Part shown: one piece after another, positions 5,599 through 11,876 of the stretch
Layout: each line of letters opens with the position of its first letter
How positions within the stretch are numbered: position 1 is the stretch's first letter
Origin: Acidimicrobiia bacterium
GTDB lineage: Bacteria > Actinomycetota > Acidimicrobiia > Acidimicrobiales > Hopanoidiivorantaceae
Length of the DNA: 11,876 nt
Assembly: GCA_020027305.1 (NCBI GenBank)
Contig: JAHRAM010000110.1
Coordinates: forward strand, 1-11,876
Direction: 5' to 3'
The notes under the pieces: model-generated
Told to the model about the DNA's origin: nothing
Databases searched by the model: none
Seen by the model: the letters and a program-made list of their open reading frames with translations, nothing else
Made by a program: the position numbers and the translations under genes

Positions 5599-7266
5599 TT
5601 ATTTCTTAATACGAACAGGTGATGAAACATCTGTATAGAAGTCATTGCCCTTGTCGTCAATAATGATAAATGCGGGGAAGTCTTCTACGCTAATCTTAAA
5701 CACTGCTTCCATACCCAACTCTTCATATTCCAGCACTTCCATTTCTTTAATTGAGTGCTGTGTGAGGCGAGCAGCTGGCCCGCCAATTGAGCCTAAATAG
5801 AACCCGCCATATTTTGCACAGGCTTCCTTAACCTCAGTTGAGCGATTTCCCTTAGCAAGCATCACCAAACTAGCCCCCTTTGATTGGAATTCATCCACAT
5901 AGACATCCATTCTGCCAGCAGTTGTGGGGCCAAACGACCCAGATGCCATACCTTCAGGGGTTTTTGCCGGCCCAGCATAATAAATTGGATATTTCAGCAG
6001 ATAATCGGGCATCGCCTCACCTTCATCCAGCCGTTTTTTGATAAGGGCGTGTGCTGTATCTCTTGCCACAACTAAAGTGCCAGTTAGAGATAGGCGAGTT
6101 TTCACTGGATGCTTTGATAGCTCGGCGCTAACTTCATCCATTGGAAGGTTGAGGTCGATTTCTACAACATCTTCAGACAAGTCGCCCTCAGCAGTTTCTG
6201 GCAGATATTTTGCTGGGTCGGTTTCAAGCTGTTCCATAAAAACTCCATCCCGTGTGATTTTTGCTTTCACTTGGCGGTCAGCAGAACAAGACACAGCCAG
6301 AGCCACTGGGCAAGATGCCCCGTGCCTAGGAAGGCGAATAACCCTGACATCGTGGCAGAAATACTTTCCGCCAAACTGAGCGCCGATGCCTAGCTCACGG
6401 GTCATCTCAAGGATTTTTTCTTCCCACTCTAAATCTCTAAAGCCTTGCCCATGCTCGCCCCCTGATGTTGGCAGGTTGTCTAGGTAGCGGGTGCTTGCCA
6501 GCTTGGCAGTGTCTACACAAAACTCAGCTGAGGTGCCACCAATGACAAGTGCTAAGTGATAGGGCGGGCATGCTGAGGTGCCGATGGTTCTAAGGTTGGT
6601 GTCTAAAAAGTTCATAAGCGATTCCTCGTTTAGCAACGCCTTTGTTTCTTGATATAAGAAGCTCTTGTTAGCAGAGCCACCGCCCTTTGTTAAAAACAAG
6701 AAGTGATATTCATCGCCAGGCACTGCCTCAATCTTTATTTCAGCAGGCAGGTTGTTGCCAGTGTTTTTTTCTTCAAAAATACTTGTGGGGGAGAGCTGGG
6801 AATATCTCAGGTTAGCCGATTGATAGGTTTCATAGATGCCTTGACTAAGCGCCACTCTATCATCTTCACCAGTCAGCACCCGCTCGCCTTTTTTGCCTTT
6901 CACTATGGCAGTGCCTGTGTCTTGGCAACCTGGCAAAATTCCACCAGCAGCAATGTTGGCATTTTTCAAAAGCTCTAATGCCACAAAGTGGTCGTTGGCA
7001 GAGGCGTCTTTGTCATCTAAAATATTTCTGAGTTGCTGAAGGTGGCCAGGCCGCAAGAAAAACGACATATCATGTATCGCCTCGTTGGCAAGGATTCTCA
7101 GGGCATCGGGTTCTACCTTGAGAAAGGTTTGCCCATCTACCTCAAGTGTTGAAATGTAGTCGGCACTATCTCTATCACCATCACCAGCAAGTTTTTTGTA
7201 GGGGGTTTCATCAGCCCCGCCATGTTGAGCTTGTTGAAGAATATCTTGATAGAAGAAGTCGGTCAT
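5599..7266 (-). CDS. fumA: Fumarate hydratase, class I (iron-sulfur)
   Basis: Converts fumarate and malate in the TCA cycle, using an oxygen-sensitive 4Fe-4S cluster. The 555 residues match the length of single-chain class I fumarases. The three cluster cysteines are visible: Cys114 in LPGCQDTGT, Cys233 in TSACPPYHLA and Cys319 in HGASCPVALA. Other family blocks are KGGGSANKSFLYQE (194-207), GIGAQFGGKYFCHDVR (293-308) and, in the C-terminal beta domain, SGSFGPTTAGRMD (442-454), followed by GNRSTEVK and GGFYLGSIGGPAARL. The ATG at 7266 lacks a Shine-Dalgarno; the start is supported by the family-like MTDFFYQDIL opening. It lies 23 bases after the thioredoxin-like gene, probably in one transcript. 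An L-tartrate dehydratase-like relative is the only serious alternative, and length and single-chain form favour fumarase. Confidence 0.95.
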   Translation of the reverse strand: MTDFFYQDILQQAQHGGADETPYKKLAGDGDRDSADYISTLEVDGQTFLKVEPDALRILANEAIHDMSFFLRPGHLQQLRNILDDKDASANDHFVALELLKNANIAAGGILPGCQDTGTAIVKGKKGERVLTGEDDRVALSQGIYETYQSANLRYSQLSPTSIFEEKNTGNNLPAEIKIEAVPGDEYHFLFLTKGGGSANKSFLYQETKALLNEESLMNFLDTNLRTIGTSACPPYHLALVIGGTSAEFCVDTAKLASTRYLDNLPTSGGEHGQGFRDLEWEEKILEMTRELGIGAQFGGKYFCHDVRVIRLPRHGASCPVALAVSCSADRQVKAKITRDGVFMEQLETDPAKYLPETAEGDLSEDVVEIDLNLPMDEVSAELSKHPVKTRLSLTGTLVVARDTAHALIKKRLDEGEAMPDYLLKYPIYYAGPAKTPEGMASGSFGPTTAGRMDVYVDEFQSKGASLVMLAKGNRSTEVKEACAKYGGFYLGSIGGPAARLTQHSIKEMEVLEYEELGMEAVFKISVEDFPAFIIIDDKGNDFYTDVSSPVRIKK

Positions 7267-7270
7267 TTCT

Positions 7271-7301
7271 ATATTGGGCTACTTTATATTTATATTGGGC
7301 T
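7271..7301. repeat. 21-bp-period duplication at the end of the thioredoxin-like gene
   Basis: ATATTGGGCT occurs at 7271-7280 and again at 7292-7301, 21 bases apart. The second copy encodes the last residues of the minus-strand thioredoxin-like protein; the first lies in the gap before fumarase. It looks like a small tandem duplication across a stop codon, and may have displaced the fumarase ribosome binding site. Confidence 0.5.
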
Positions 7302-7778
7302 GCCAATAAATGGCGCAGGGTCGTTTGGAGAAGGAATGATGGGCGCTCGCCAACTCAGCATCTTGGAAATATTTTTTGCGATGTCTCGCCATTCGGCTGG
7401 TTGCCAGCCTTCTGCCTTGCCGATGATTTCTGGTCCATGGTTAATGTGCAAGAATGCTGGCAGGCTAGAAAGTGAAAGCTCTTTAACAGCAGTTCGGTCA
7501 GGGTCAACAAAGGTCAATCGTTCTTTGGCAAGTGGGCCAAGAAATCTTTTTGCTTCATCGTCTGTTCCGGTCACCAGCCACGATGCTCGGCAGTTGGCTT
7601 GGGCAAAAGTTTTAAGCACTCGATTTGCTGTGTTTAGAATCCAAGCGCTCTCATGTTTGAATGGGTCTAGTGCTACCATCACCAATTGAAAGCTCGTAAC
7701 CCACTCAGCTAGTGGGCGGGTCTCACTTTTTTCTTCGCTTTGAAGTGGGTCAAGCACAACGGCTTCTAAATTTGCCAC
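7290..7778 (-). CDS. Thioredoxin-fold-like protein without CXXC, unknown function
   Basis: A 162-residue soluble protein that resembles a conserved actinobacterial family of unknown function, by memory rather than search. A beta-alpha pattern is readable: VMVALDPFKHESAW (about 32-45), a helix, CRASWLVTG (about 63-71), LTFVDPD, then LSSLPAFLHI, whose Leu-Pro resembles the cis-proline loop of thioredoxins. The end is EGWQPAEWRDIAKN, SWRAPIIPSPNDPAPFIGSP. No CXXC pair exists, so redox catalysis of the usual kind is unlikely. Start is GTG 7778 without a clear Shine-Dalgarno. An ATG at 7786 is in another frame and soon hits a stop; an internal Met at residue 33 would cut the first strand. It precedes fumarase by 23 bases, which suggests co-expression. 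Confidence 0.7.
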   Translation of the reverse strand: MANLEAVVLDPLQSEEKSETRPLAEWVTSFQLVMVALDPFKHESAWILNTANRVLKTFAQANCRASWLVTGTDDEAKRFLGPLAKERLTFVDPDRTAVKELSLSSLPAFLHINHGPEIIGKAEGWQPAEWRDIAKNISKMLSWRAPIIPSPNDPAPFIGSPI

Positions 7779-7824
7779 AATTTCATTTTAGCTTTTTCAA
7801 GCTAATACACAGGGCGAGTTTTAT

Positions 7825-7872
7825 AAGAATTGGGGCTTACAAGAATTGGGGACTATAAGAATTGGGGGAAGG
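7825..7872. repeat. Three 16-bp direct units leading into hairpin repeat copy B
   Basis: AAGAATTGGGG begins at 7825, 7841 and 7857, an exact 16-base period; the third unit is the left end of the 60-bp hairpin repeat. Copy A at 4501 has only one such unit after the shared CGAGTTTT, so the unit has been amplified here. The array lies between the thioredoxin-like gene (start 7778) and the long pilin gene (stop 8014). Confidence 0.75.
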
Positions 7873-7916
7873 ATTTACAATACTTTACTTAAACAACAAG
7901 AACAACCTTCCCCCAA
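7857..7916 (-). repeat. 60-bp hairpin repeat, copy B (downstream of long pilin gene)
   Basis: Matches 4501-4560 at 59 of 60 bases, with the same 11-bp arms (7862-7872 and 7906-7916) and 33-base loop. It lies about 97 bases past the stop of the long pilin gene on its transcribed strand. Both copies are at the 3' side of a pilin-like gene and nowhere else in the window, which ties the element to this gene type. Confidence 0.85.
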
Positions 7917-7941
7917 AATTGTGCTTAGCTTTTTGGTCGGC

Positions 7942-7969
7942 CTGCTTACCCCAATTAAGGAATAAGCAG
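7942..7969. repeat. Inverted repeat in the insertion unique to copy B
   Basis: CTGCTTA (7942-7948) and TAAGCAG (7963-7969) pair around a 14-base loop; TTGG (7933-7936) and CCAA (7977-7980) can extend the stem imperfectly. The hairpin lies inside about 42 bases (7937-7978) that replace two bases of the corresponding region in copy A. No T-run follows on either strand. Confidence 0.5.
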
Positions 7970-8013
7970 ACTCAAGCCAAGGCAAATCTATTTTTATTAT
8001 GTGGTTGTTTTTA

Positions 8014-11000
8014 TTAATTGGTTCCATTTCCTCTAAATGGGGCGATCCACTTACAAGGATAATAATCTCTCGGGCCTTCTTTGTGCCCGACAAACCCTTC
8101 TGCTGAAACAGTTGCAGCACCATTCGTTGTTGCTTCGGCTGCTTCTGAAACTGCCTCAAAAGTTTTTGATGATGTAGTAGTTATTCCTAATACATCATTT
8201 AAGAGCTTGCATTTAGAGTTAGCAACAGTTGTGCCAGGTACCTTAGTGGCAGTATAAACACCTGCTTTGGCTGTCATTGGTAATACTGGGTTAGTTGTTG
8301 TTACTACTGGGTTTGCTTCACAATAGTGATAACCATTAGAGGCATTGGTCTTTATGTGGAAATATGTTGGCGAATTGTATGAAGCGCTGCCATATTTGGC
8401 AAGGGCTGGGTCTTTAGTGCCAGTTAGAGCCGAACGCCAGTGACCATATTCACCTCCTGGAAGTGATGAACTAAGTTGTTTAGTGGTCGAATTAAGTGTA
8501 AGTGTGTAACTAACACTAGTCACACTAAAATTCTTTGTCTCAATAGGCTTGTGATAGCTAAGACGAACTGGGAAATAAGTGCTTAGAGCCTGACAAGCTT
8601 GGAAGAAACCTCTTTCAGTTGCGCTAGCAGTTGTTGGCACTTTGAACTCGCATTGTTCTTCGGTCGATGGCATATATAGTGGCCAATGGCTCCCACCATT
8701 TGTACCATGAATTCTCGTGTAGTCAAAGGCTATATTTCTACCTGTTGCAATTTCTAGATAATTATGGTTTGTTAGCGGAAAGGTGCTGTTAGAACCGCCA
8801 CTGTTGTAATTGAGAGCTGTTCTCAATTGGGGTGTTGCTCCGCTACCTGTACCTGTTATATATTGCCATATCTCACCAACACCAAACCCAAGATACTTAG
8901 TGCCTGTCTTCCATGCTTTGAGAGTGGCAGTATTGATATCTGATCGCACCCATGACACATTGAGTAAGCCATATTGATTGGTGTTGGGGGCTTTAGACAA
9001 ACCGTAGGTGGTTCTAATGTTTGTATCAGAAAGCCCCACACTGTTAAATGAGGTAGAAAGTGGATCTGCAGTGCCTCCAACCCCTTTAATATCAAACAAA
9101 TTGGGGGTGGAGCCACTATGATACCCATAATCTGTACACGCCTTTATATACGCATTCTCAGCATTGGTCAAAGAATTTGAAGGCTTGTCAGGGATAGCAT
9201 CTGACGGGCGAGAAAACGAACCATCAGATCCTATTAGGGCACACTCTTTATACACAGTTCCGATAACTTGGCAGTGAGAATTCGTGAGGCGACCTGTACC
9301 AGTACCTAATCCTGTGGGGTCAATTTTGCAATGATGGCTTGTTGGCAAGTTGCCTGTGGTTGCTACATCTAGATAATACCTAGGCTCCCATACGACTGTA
9401 GTGGAGTTTGAATTAATGTTCAAGTTGCCATTGCCTGTGTTCTTACAAGATTCAAGACGAGTGCCATTATTAAAGCCTAAAATCCACTCTTTGGTAGCGG
9501 TAGATGGCCGCCCATGACCTGTAGACGGACGTTGCTCAAAGTTTACTGCGTGGTGAAACTGTTTATATTGATCGCAGGCAGCATCTGTAGCATCTGGGGC
9601 TAGGTAGTTGGGGATGTATCCACTACTTGATTCCCCAGTTGAAGCCGAAAGCAAATAAGTGCCATCAGCTGTGCCAAAATCAGTTCTGGCTGTTGCCGTT
9701 GTAGTTATCGGTTTGCCAAACCCAGTGGTGCTATAAGTTTGTGAGCGAATGACATTTCCTGTTGGGTAATCTGTTGGATACCAAAGCTCATTGTATTGAT
9801 GGGAGCTATCAAGGGCTGCAATCGCTGGCGCTTGTAGATGGTTGTACCATTCATCAACTTGTTGCTGAATGTTGGGATATAAGTAGCTACCAGTTCTACT
9901 AACAAAATAAGGCTTACTAGCAACTGGCGAGGATGCGGTTCCACCTCTTTCAACAAGGTTCATATTTGTGAGCGACCAAAGCTGTTCTTGGCTAGTCTTA
10001 TAAGGCAACGCCCTTATCTCAGGACACTTAGGACGATAAGGTCTTGGATTAAATGTTGTCCCTACAACATATTCACATTCTCCACCTGCTTTAGGAATGT
10101 AGCCAAAGCTCTGACATTCTCTAGCAGAGTTAGTAAATCTATTTTTAAAAGAACAATGATAGGTTTGATTAGTTGTGTCATAATAGGCATATACTTCACT
10201 TGATTGTTCTGCTACAGCAGGCGTAGTTCCCCCATCATTATCATGGTCAAATGTAGGACCAGCAGTAGATGCCCATCCACCACATATGGTGTAGAAATTA
10301 AGCGAAACTTCTCCAACTTTCCTTTGACAACTTCTTTCACCTGATGTTTTATCTACTCTAAAGATTGTTGGACATTCTGGTGTAGCTGTTGAAACTGTAA
10401 AAGCACACTTTCCTGCTCCATCTGCTTTAAGTCCTTTGGTTGCACAATCAGTTGTTGTATAAGAACATTTATTAGCTACAAATGGTGTTTCAGCAGTAAG
10501 TTTTGTTCCAGTTTCTCCCCACTTAGGGCAGGCACTAGGTGTTGGTAGTGCTGTATAGCTAGCTTCATTCTTTTTATCACCTGCTGTCATTTCTACCCCA
10601 ATAGATACTGTATTAGCACTAGGTCTAGCTGTTTCTGATACGGTACATACTGAATCAGTTGCTGTAACACTAATGTTTGTAACAGCTGTTGAATCAATTT
10701 CAAAACCTAGTCTGTTTTGTGCATTTTGTGTGCAATTTGATGAATCTTTGAATACACATTTGTTGTAGTTTGAAGTAGTTGCGTAGGTTACAGTTGCACT
10801 TGTTTCAACTTGGGGTAGATATCCACCTTTTATGGCACAATAAGATATTAACTGCCAACTTGCTCTGTTTCCTATACCTATTACATCTGCTACACCAGAT
10901 GTAGCTGTTCCACTAAAACTTAACTTACAAGTGTTTTTAGCAGTTAGCTTTTTTAAACTTGGTCTTATACAAGTTGTTGTGGCTGTTGAGGTTCCGTCAG

Positions 11001-11562
11001 ATGATAGAGCTGAAACTCCTGCTGTTTTTTGAGCTGCAGTTTCATATATGCCATGGTCTGTTGATTGGTATTCACACCCAGTTGCTGTGGTCTTTGGGCT
11101 AAGTGTTACATTTTCACCAGCAGATTCAATGGGGTTCTTTCTTTCAAGTGTGTCTTTTCCTGAAGCAATTTTTGCATACCATAGCTTTGTTTCTAAGTTA
11201 GGACATATCTTTGTTGCTAGATATAGGTCATAGGACATTCCAGCTTCTAGCTCATTTTGAGCATTTAGTGTTGGTGCTGTTTCATCATCTTCTTCTGCCA
11301 TAGGTGGAGAAACTACTTGGTTTCCACCTCCCTCTCTACCTAGGTTTGGAACAGCACTATCAAAAGAAGTTTTAATACCTGAAATTGCAGAAGCAGTGCT
11401 AGTATCTAAATCAGAACCACGGTCTCTAACTACGTTATATATAATCACACCAGCAGTAGCAGCAGCTAGTGCTAGAACTGCTGTAATAATAACTGTGGGG
11501 AGTGCTATTCCCCTATCGTCTAGGTAATTGTTTTGAGATTGTTTAAGAGATTGGTGAAACAT
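8014..11562 (-). CDS. Giant type IV pilin-like, cysteine-rich surface protein
   Basis: A 1182-residue protein with a pilin-type N-terminus: leader MFHQSLKQSQNNYLDDRG, cleavage predicted at Gly18-Ile19, then hydrophobic helix 19-45 (IALPTVIITAVLALAAATAG). As in the short paralogue, +5 is Thr rather than Glu. The extracellular part has 30 cysteines, 19 of them before about residue 515. A loose unit recurs: Cys-X-[Phe/Tyr] endings (NKCVFK, NKCSYT, GKCAFT, YHCSFK, GECEYV, EQCEFK), some preceded by Cys and Gly-Tyr (CQSFGYIPK, CAIKGGYLP). A low-cysteine Ser/Thr/Asn/Gly-rich region follows. Common pilins have 120-200 residues, so this suits a tip adhesin or minor pilin better than a major subunit. 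ATG 11562 has GAGGTGGAG upstream; a longer start at 11747 exists if the C run changes length. Family of the passenger is not recognised. Confidence 0.8.
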   Translation of the reverse strand: MFHQSLKQSQNNYLDDRGIALPTVIITAVLALAAATAGVIIYNVVRDRGSDLDTSTASAISGIKTSFDSAVPNLGREGGGNQVVSPPMAEEDDETAPTLNAQNELEAGMSYDLYLATKICPNLETKLWYAKIASGKDTLERKNPIESAGENVTLSPKTTATGCEYQSTDHGIYETAAQKTAGVSALSSDGTSTATTTCIRPSLKKLTAKNTCKLSFSGTATSGVADVIGIGNRASWQLISYCAIKGGYLPQVETSATVTYATTSNYNKCVFKDSSNCTQNAQNRLGFEIDSTAVTNISVTATDSVCTVSETARPSANTVSIGVEMTAGDKKNEASYTALPTPSACPKWGETGTKLTAETPFVANKCSYTTTDCATKGLKADGAGKCAFTVSTATPECPTIFRVDKTSGERSCQRKVGEVSLNFYTICGGWASTAGPTFDHDNDGGTTPAVAEQSSEVYAYYDTTNQTYHCSFKNRFTNSARECQSFGYIPKAGGECEYVVGTTFNPRPYRPKCPEIRALPYKTSQEQLWSLTNMNLVERGGTASSPVASKPYFVSRTGSYLYPNIQQQVDEWYNHLQAPAIAALDSSHQYNELWYPTDYPTGNVIRSQTYSTTGFGKPITTTATARTDFGTADGTYLLSASTGESSSGYIPNYLAPDATDAACDQYKQFHHAVNFEQRPSTGHGRPSTATKEWILGFNNGTRLESCKNTGNGNLNINSNSTTVVWEPRYYLDVATTGNLPTSHHCKIDPTGLGTGTGRLTNSHCQVIGTVYKECALIGSDGSFSRPSDAIPDKPSNSLTNAENAYIKACTDYGYHSGSTPNLFDIKGVGGTADPLSTSFNSVGLSDTNIRTTYGLSKAPNTNQYGLLNVSWVRSDINTATLKAWKTGTKYLGFGVGEIWQYITGTGSGATPQLRTALNYNSGGSNSTFPLTNHNYLEIATGRNIAFDYTRIHGTNGGSHWPLYMPSTEEQCEFKVPTTASATERGFFQACQALSTYFPVRLSYHKPIETKNFSVTSVSYTLTLNSTTKQLSSSLPGGEYGHWRSALTGTKDPALAKYGSASYNSPTYFHIKTNASNGYHYCEANPVVTTTNPVLPMTAKAGVYTATKVPGTTVANSKCKLLNDVLGITTTSSKTFEAVSEAAEATTNGAATVSAEGFVGHKEGPRDYYPCKWIAPFRGNGTN
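11461..11523 (-). repeat. Conserved pilin-signal DNA block, copy B
   Basis: Counterpart of 5309-5371, with 60 of 63 bases identical and 39 consecutive (11461-11499). It encodes LDDRG, the cleavage site and the first part of the hydrophobic helix. With the shared 3' hairpin region it gives the two loci homologous ends around unrelated middles. Confidence 0.9.
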
Positions 11563-11747
11563 CTTAGCTCCACCTCTCTTGTTGTATCTGTTGTTGTTGT
11601 AGTTGTGTTTGTTTGTGGCACTGGGGGGGGGGGGGTAGCCATATTTATAGCCATATTTGATGACGTTATATTTGAAGTTATTGCAGCATTATTTTTTATT
11701 GCTGAAATATTTTCATTATTTTCATTAAATGTGTTTTTTGTAAACAT
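11520..11747 (-). CDS. Leader reading frame of the long pilin gene (out of frame at 13 C)
   Basis: ATG 11747 follows AAAGGGAG at eight-base spacing and opens a 75-codon frame, MFTKNTFNENNEN onward, Asn/Thr/Ser-rich. It crosses the C run as prolines and ends at TAG 11522-11520, inside the pilin gene, overlapping its first 40 or so bases in another frame. The pilin frame is open from the C run down to ATG 11562 (20 codons starting SATNKHNYNNN), so 11 or 14 C would fuse the leader to the pilin, with about 80 residues before the cleavage site at 14 C. With 12 C the leader would end at TAA 11566-11564, one base before ATG 11562. It is probably the regulated 5' end of the pilin gene. Confidence 0.6.
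   Translation of the reverse strand: MFTKNTFNENNENISAIKNNAAITSNITSSNMAINMATPPPPVPQTNTTTTTTDTTREVELRCFTNLLNNLKTIT
11568..11576 (-). promoter_or_regulatory. Internal ribosome binding site for ATG 11562
   Basis: GAGGTGGAG on the minus strand; its GGAG lies five bases before ATG 11562. It lets the long pilin be made independently of the C run and gives an ordinary 18-residue prepilin leader. The short paralogue has no equivalent site after its C run. Confidence 0.65.
11623..11635 (-). repeat. Poly-C tract (13 C, sense strand) in the long pilin leader
   Basis: Thirteen G on the + strand, the same length as the tract at 5395-5407, here 112 bases after the leader ATG. The sequence between ATG and run, and between run and pilin, differs greatly from the other locus, yet the run and its frame relation are kept. 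That argues for selection on the run itself. Confidence 0.85.
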
Positions 11748-11755
11748 TGAGAAGT

Positions 11756-11763
11756 CTCCCTTT
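11756..11763 (-). promoter_or_regulatory. Ribosome binding site of the long pilin leader
   Basis: AAAGGGAG on the minus strand, eight bases before ATG 11747, matching AAAGGGGAG in front of the short-pilin leader ATG. It supports initiation upstream of the C run at this locus too. Confidence 0.65.
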
Positions 11764-11834
11764 ATATTTTTGTCTAACTTTTATTTTTGTTTTTACTTTT
11801 TGTTTTTTGTTTTTTATAAATTTGTTATCTATAA

Positions 11835-11854
11835 ATAGTTAAAAAACTAACTAT
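11835..11854. repeat. 7-bp inverted repeat upstream of the long pilin gene
   Basis: ATAGTTA (11835-11841) and TAACTAT (11848-11854) flank a six-base A-rich loop, about 90-107 bases upstream of leader ATG 11747. TAGTTAGT-like sequence also occurs upstream of the short pilin leader (about 5546-5560), so it may be part of a shared promoter or operator. The rest of 11764-11876 is very AT-rich; no convincing -35/-10 pair stands out. Confidence 0.35.
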
Positions 11855-11876
11855 TAAAACTATATAGGTAAATTTT

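Noticed and set aside
7825..7872. Short CRISPR array or iteron origin
   Set aside because: Three 16-bp units without unique spacers of CRISPR size, no cas or replication gene nearby; best explained as local tandem duplication.
7875..8159. 94-codon minus-strand open frame at the 3' end of the long pilin gene
   Set aside because: It runs in another frame through the pilin C-terminus and the hairpin repeat, without a ribosome binding site or family-like sequence.
8014..11562. Diversity-generating retroelement target
   Set aside because: No reverse transcriptase and no template/variable repeat pair with adenine-biased differences is visible; the shared segments are at the gene ends, not at a C-terminal variable region.
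11533..11838. Plus-strand 101-codon open frame with hydrophobic translation near the right edge
   Set aside because: It is antisense to the leader; its Phe/Val-rich translation is what AT-rich and C/ACA-repeat DNA gives by chance, and no ribosome binding site is seen.

Overview
The window looks like a bacterial chromosome segment of moderate-to-low GC. The PAC2-family protein, the CBS-less GuaB-like enzyme, the long class I fumarase and a thioredoxin-fold protein lacking CXXC together suggest an actinobacterium, perhaps a marine or aquatic Acidimicrobiia lineage. This assignment comes from remembered family distributions, not from a search, and is tentative. No rRNA, tRNA, CRISPR array, transposase or phage gene was seen.

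Layout. Positions 2-121 hold the 3' end of an unidentified gene (+). Positions 218-2234 (+) carry a prepilin peptidase, a PAC2 protein and a purine-type phosphoribosyltransferase. From 2282 to the right edge everything is on the minus strand. Read in the direction of transcription (right to left) this gives: a 1182-codon pilin-like gene (11562-8014), a thioredoxin-like gene, class I fumarase, a second and shorter pilin-like gene (5410-4646), an EamA transporter and an IMP dehydrogenase/GMP reductase family enzyme. The + and - blocks converge at 2235-2281.

The most striking content is the pair of pilin-like loci. Both have (i) a Shine-Dalgarno and ATG opening a short leader, (ii) a run of exactly 13 C (sense strand) inside that leader, (iii) a near-identical segment encoding a prepilin cleavage site and hydrophobic helix (60 of 63 bases identical), (iv) unrelated passenger regions, and (v) a shared 3' untranslated block with a 60-bp hairpin repeat (59 of 60 identical). 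In both loci the leader ATG is in frame with the pilin only if the C run has length 2 mod 3 (11 or 14). At the assembled length of 13 both leader frames end at the same TAG, embedded in the conserved Leu-Asp-Asp codons. This is the expected design of a slipped-strand phase switch acting on two surface proteins. In the long gene, 12 C would end the leader one base before an internal, well-spaced start, so three output states are conceivable.

The peptidase at 218-841 could process these prepilins. The phosphoribosyltransferase and the GuaB-like enzyme both point to purine nucleotide metabolism. Fumarase and the transporter look like ordinary housekeeping genes. No other gap between genes exceeds about 250 bases; the two largest, next to the pilin genes, contain the hairpin repeats.
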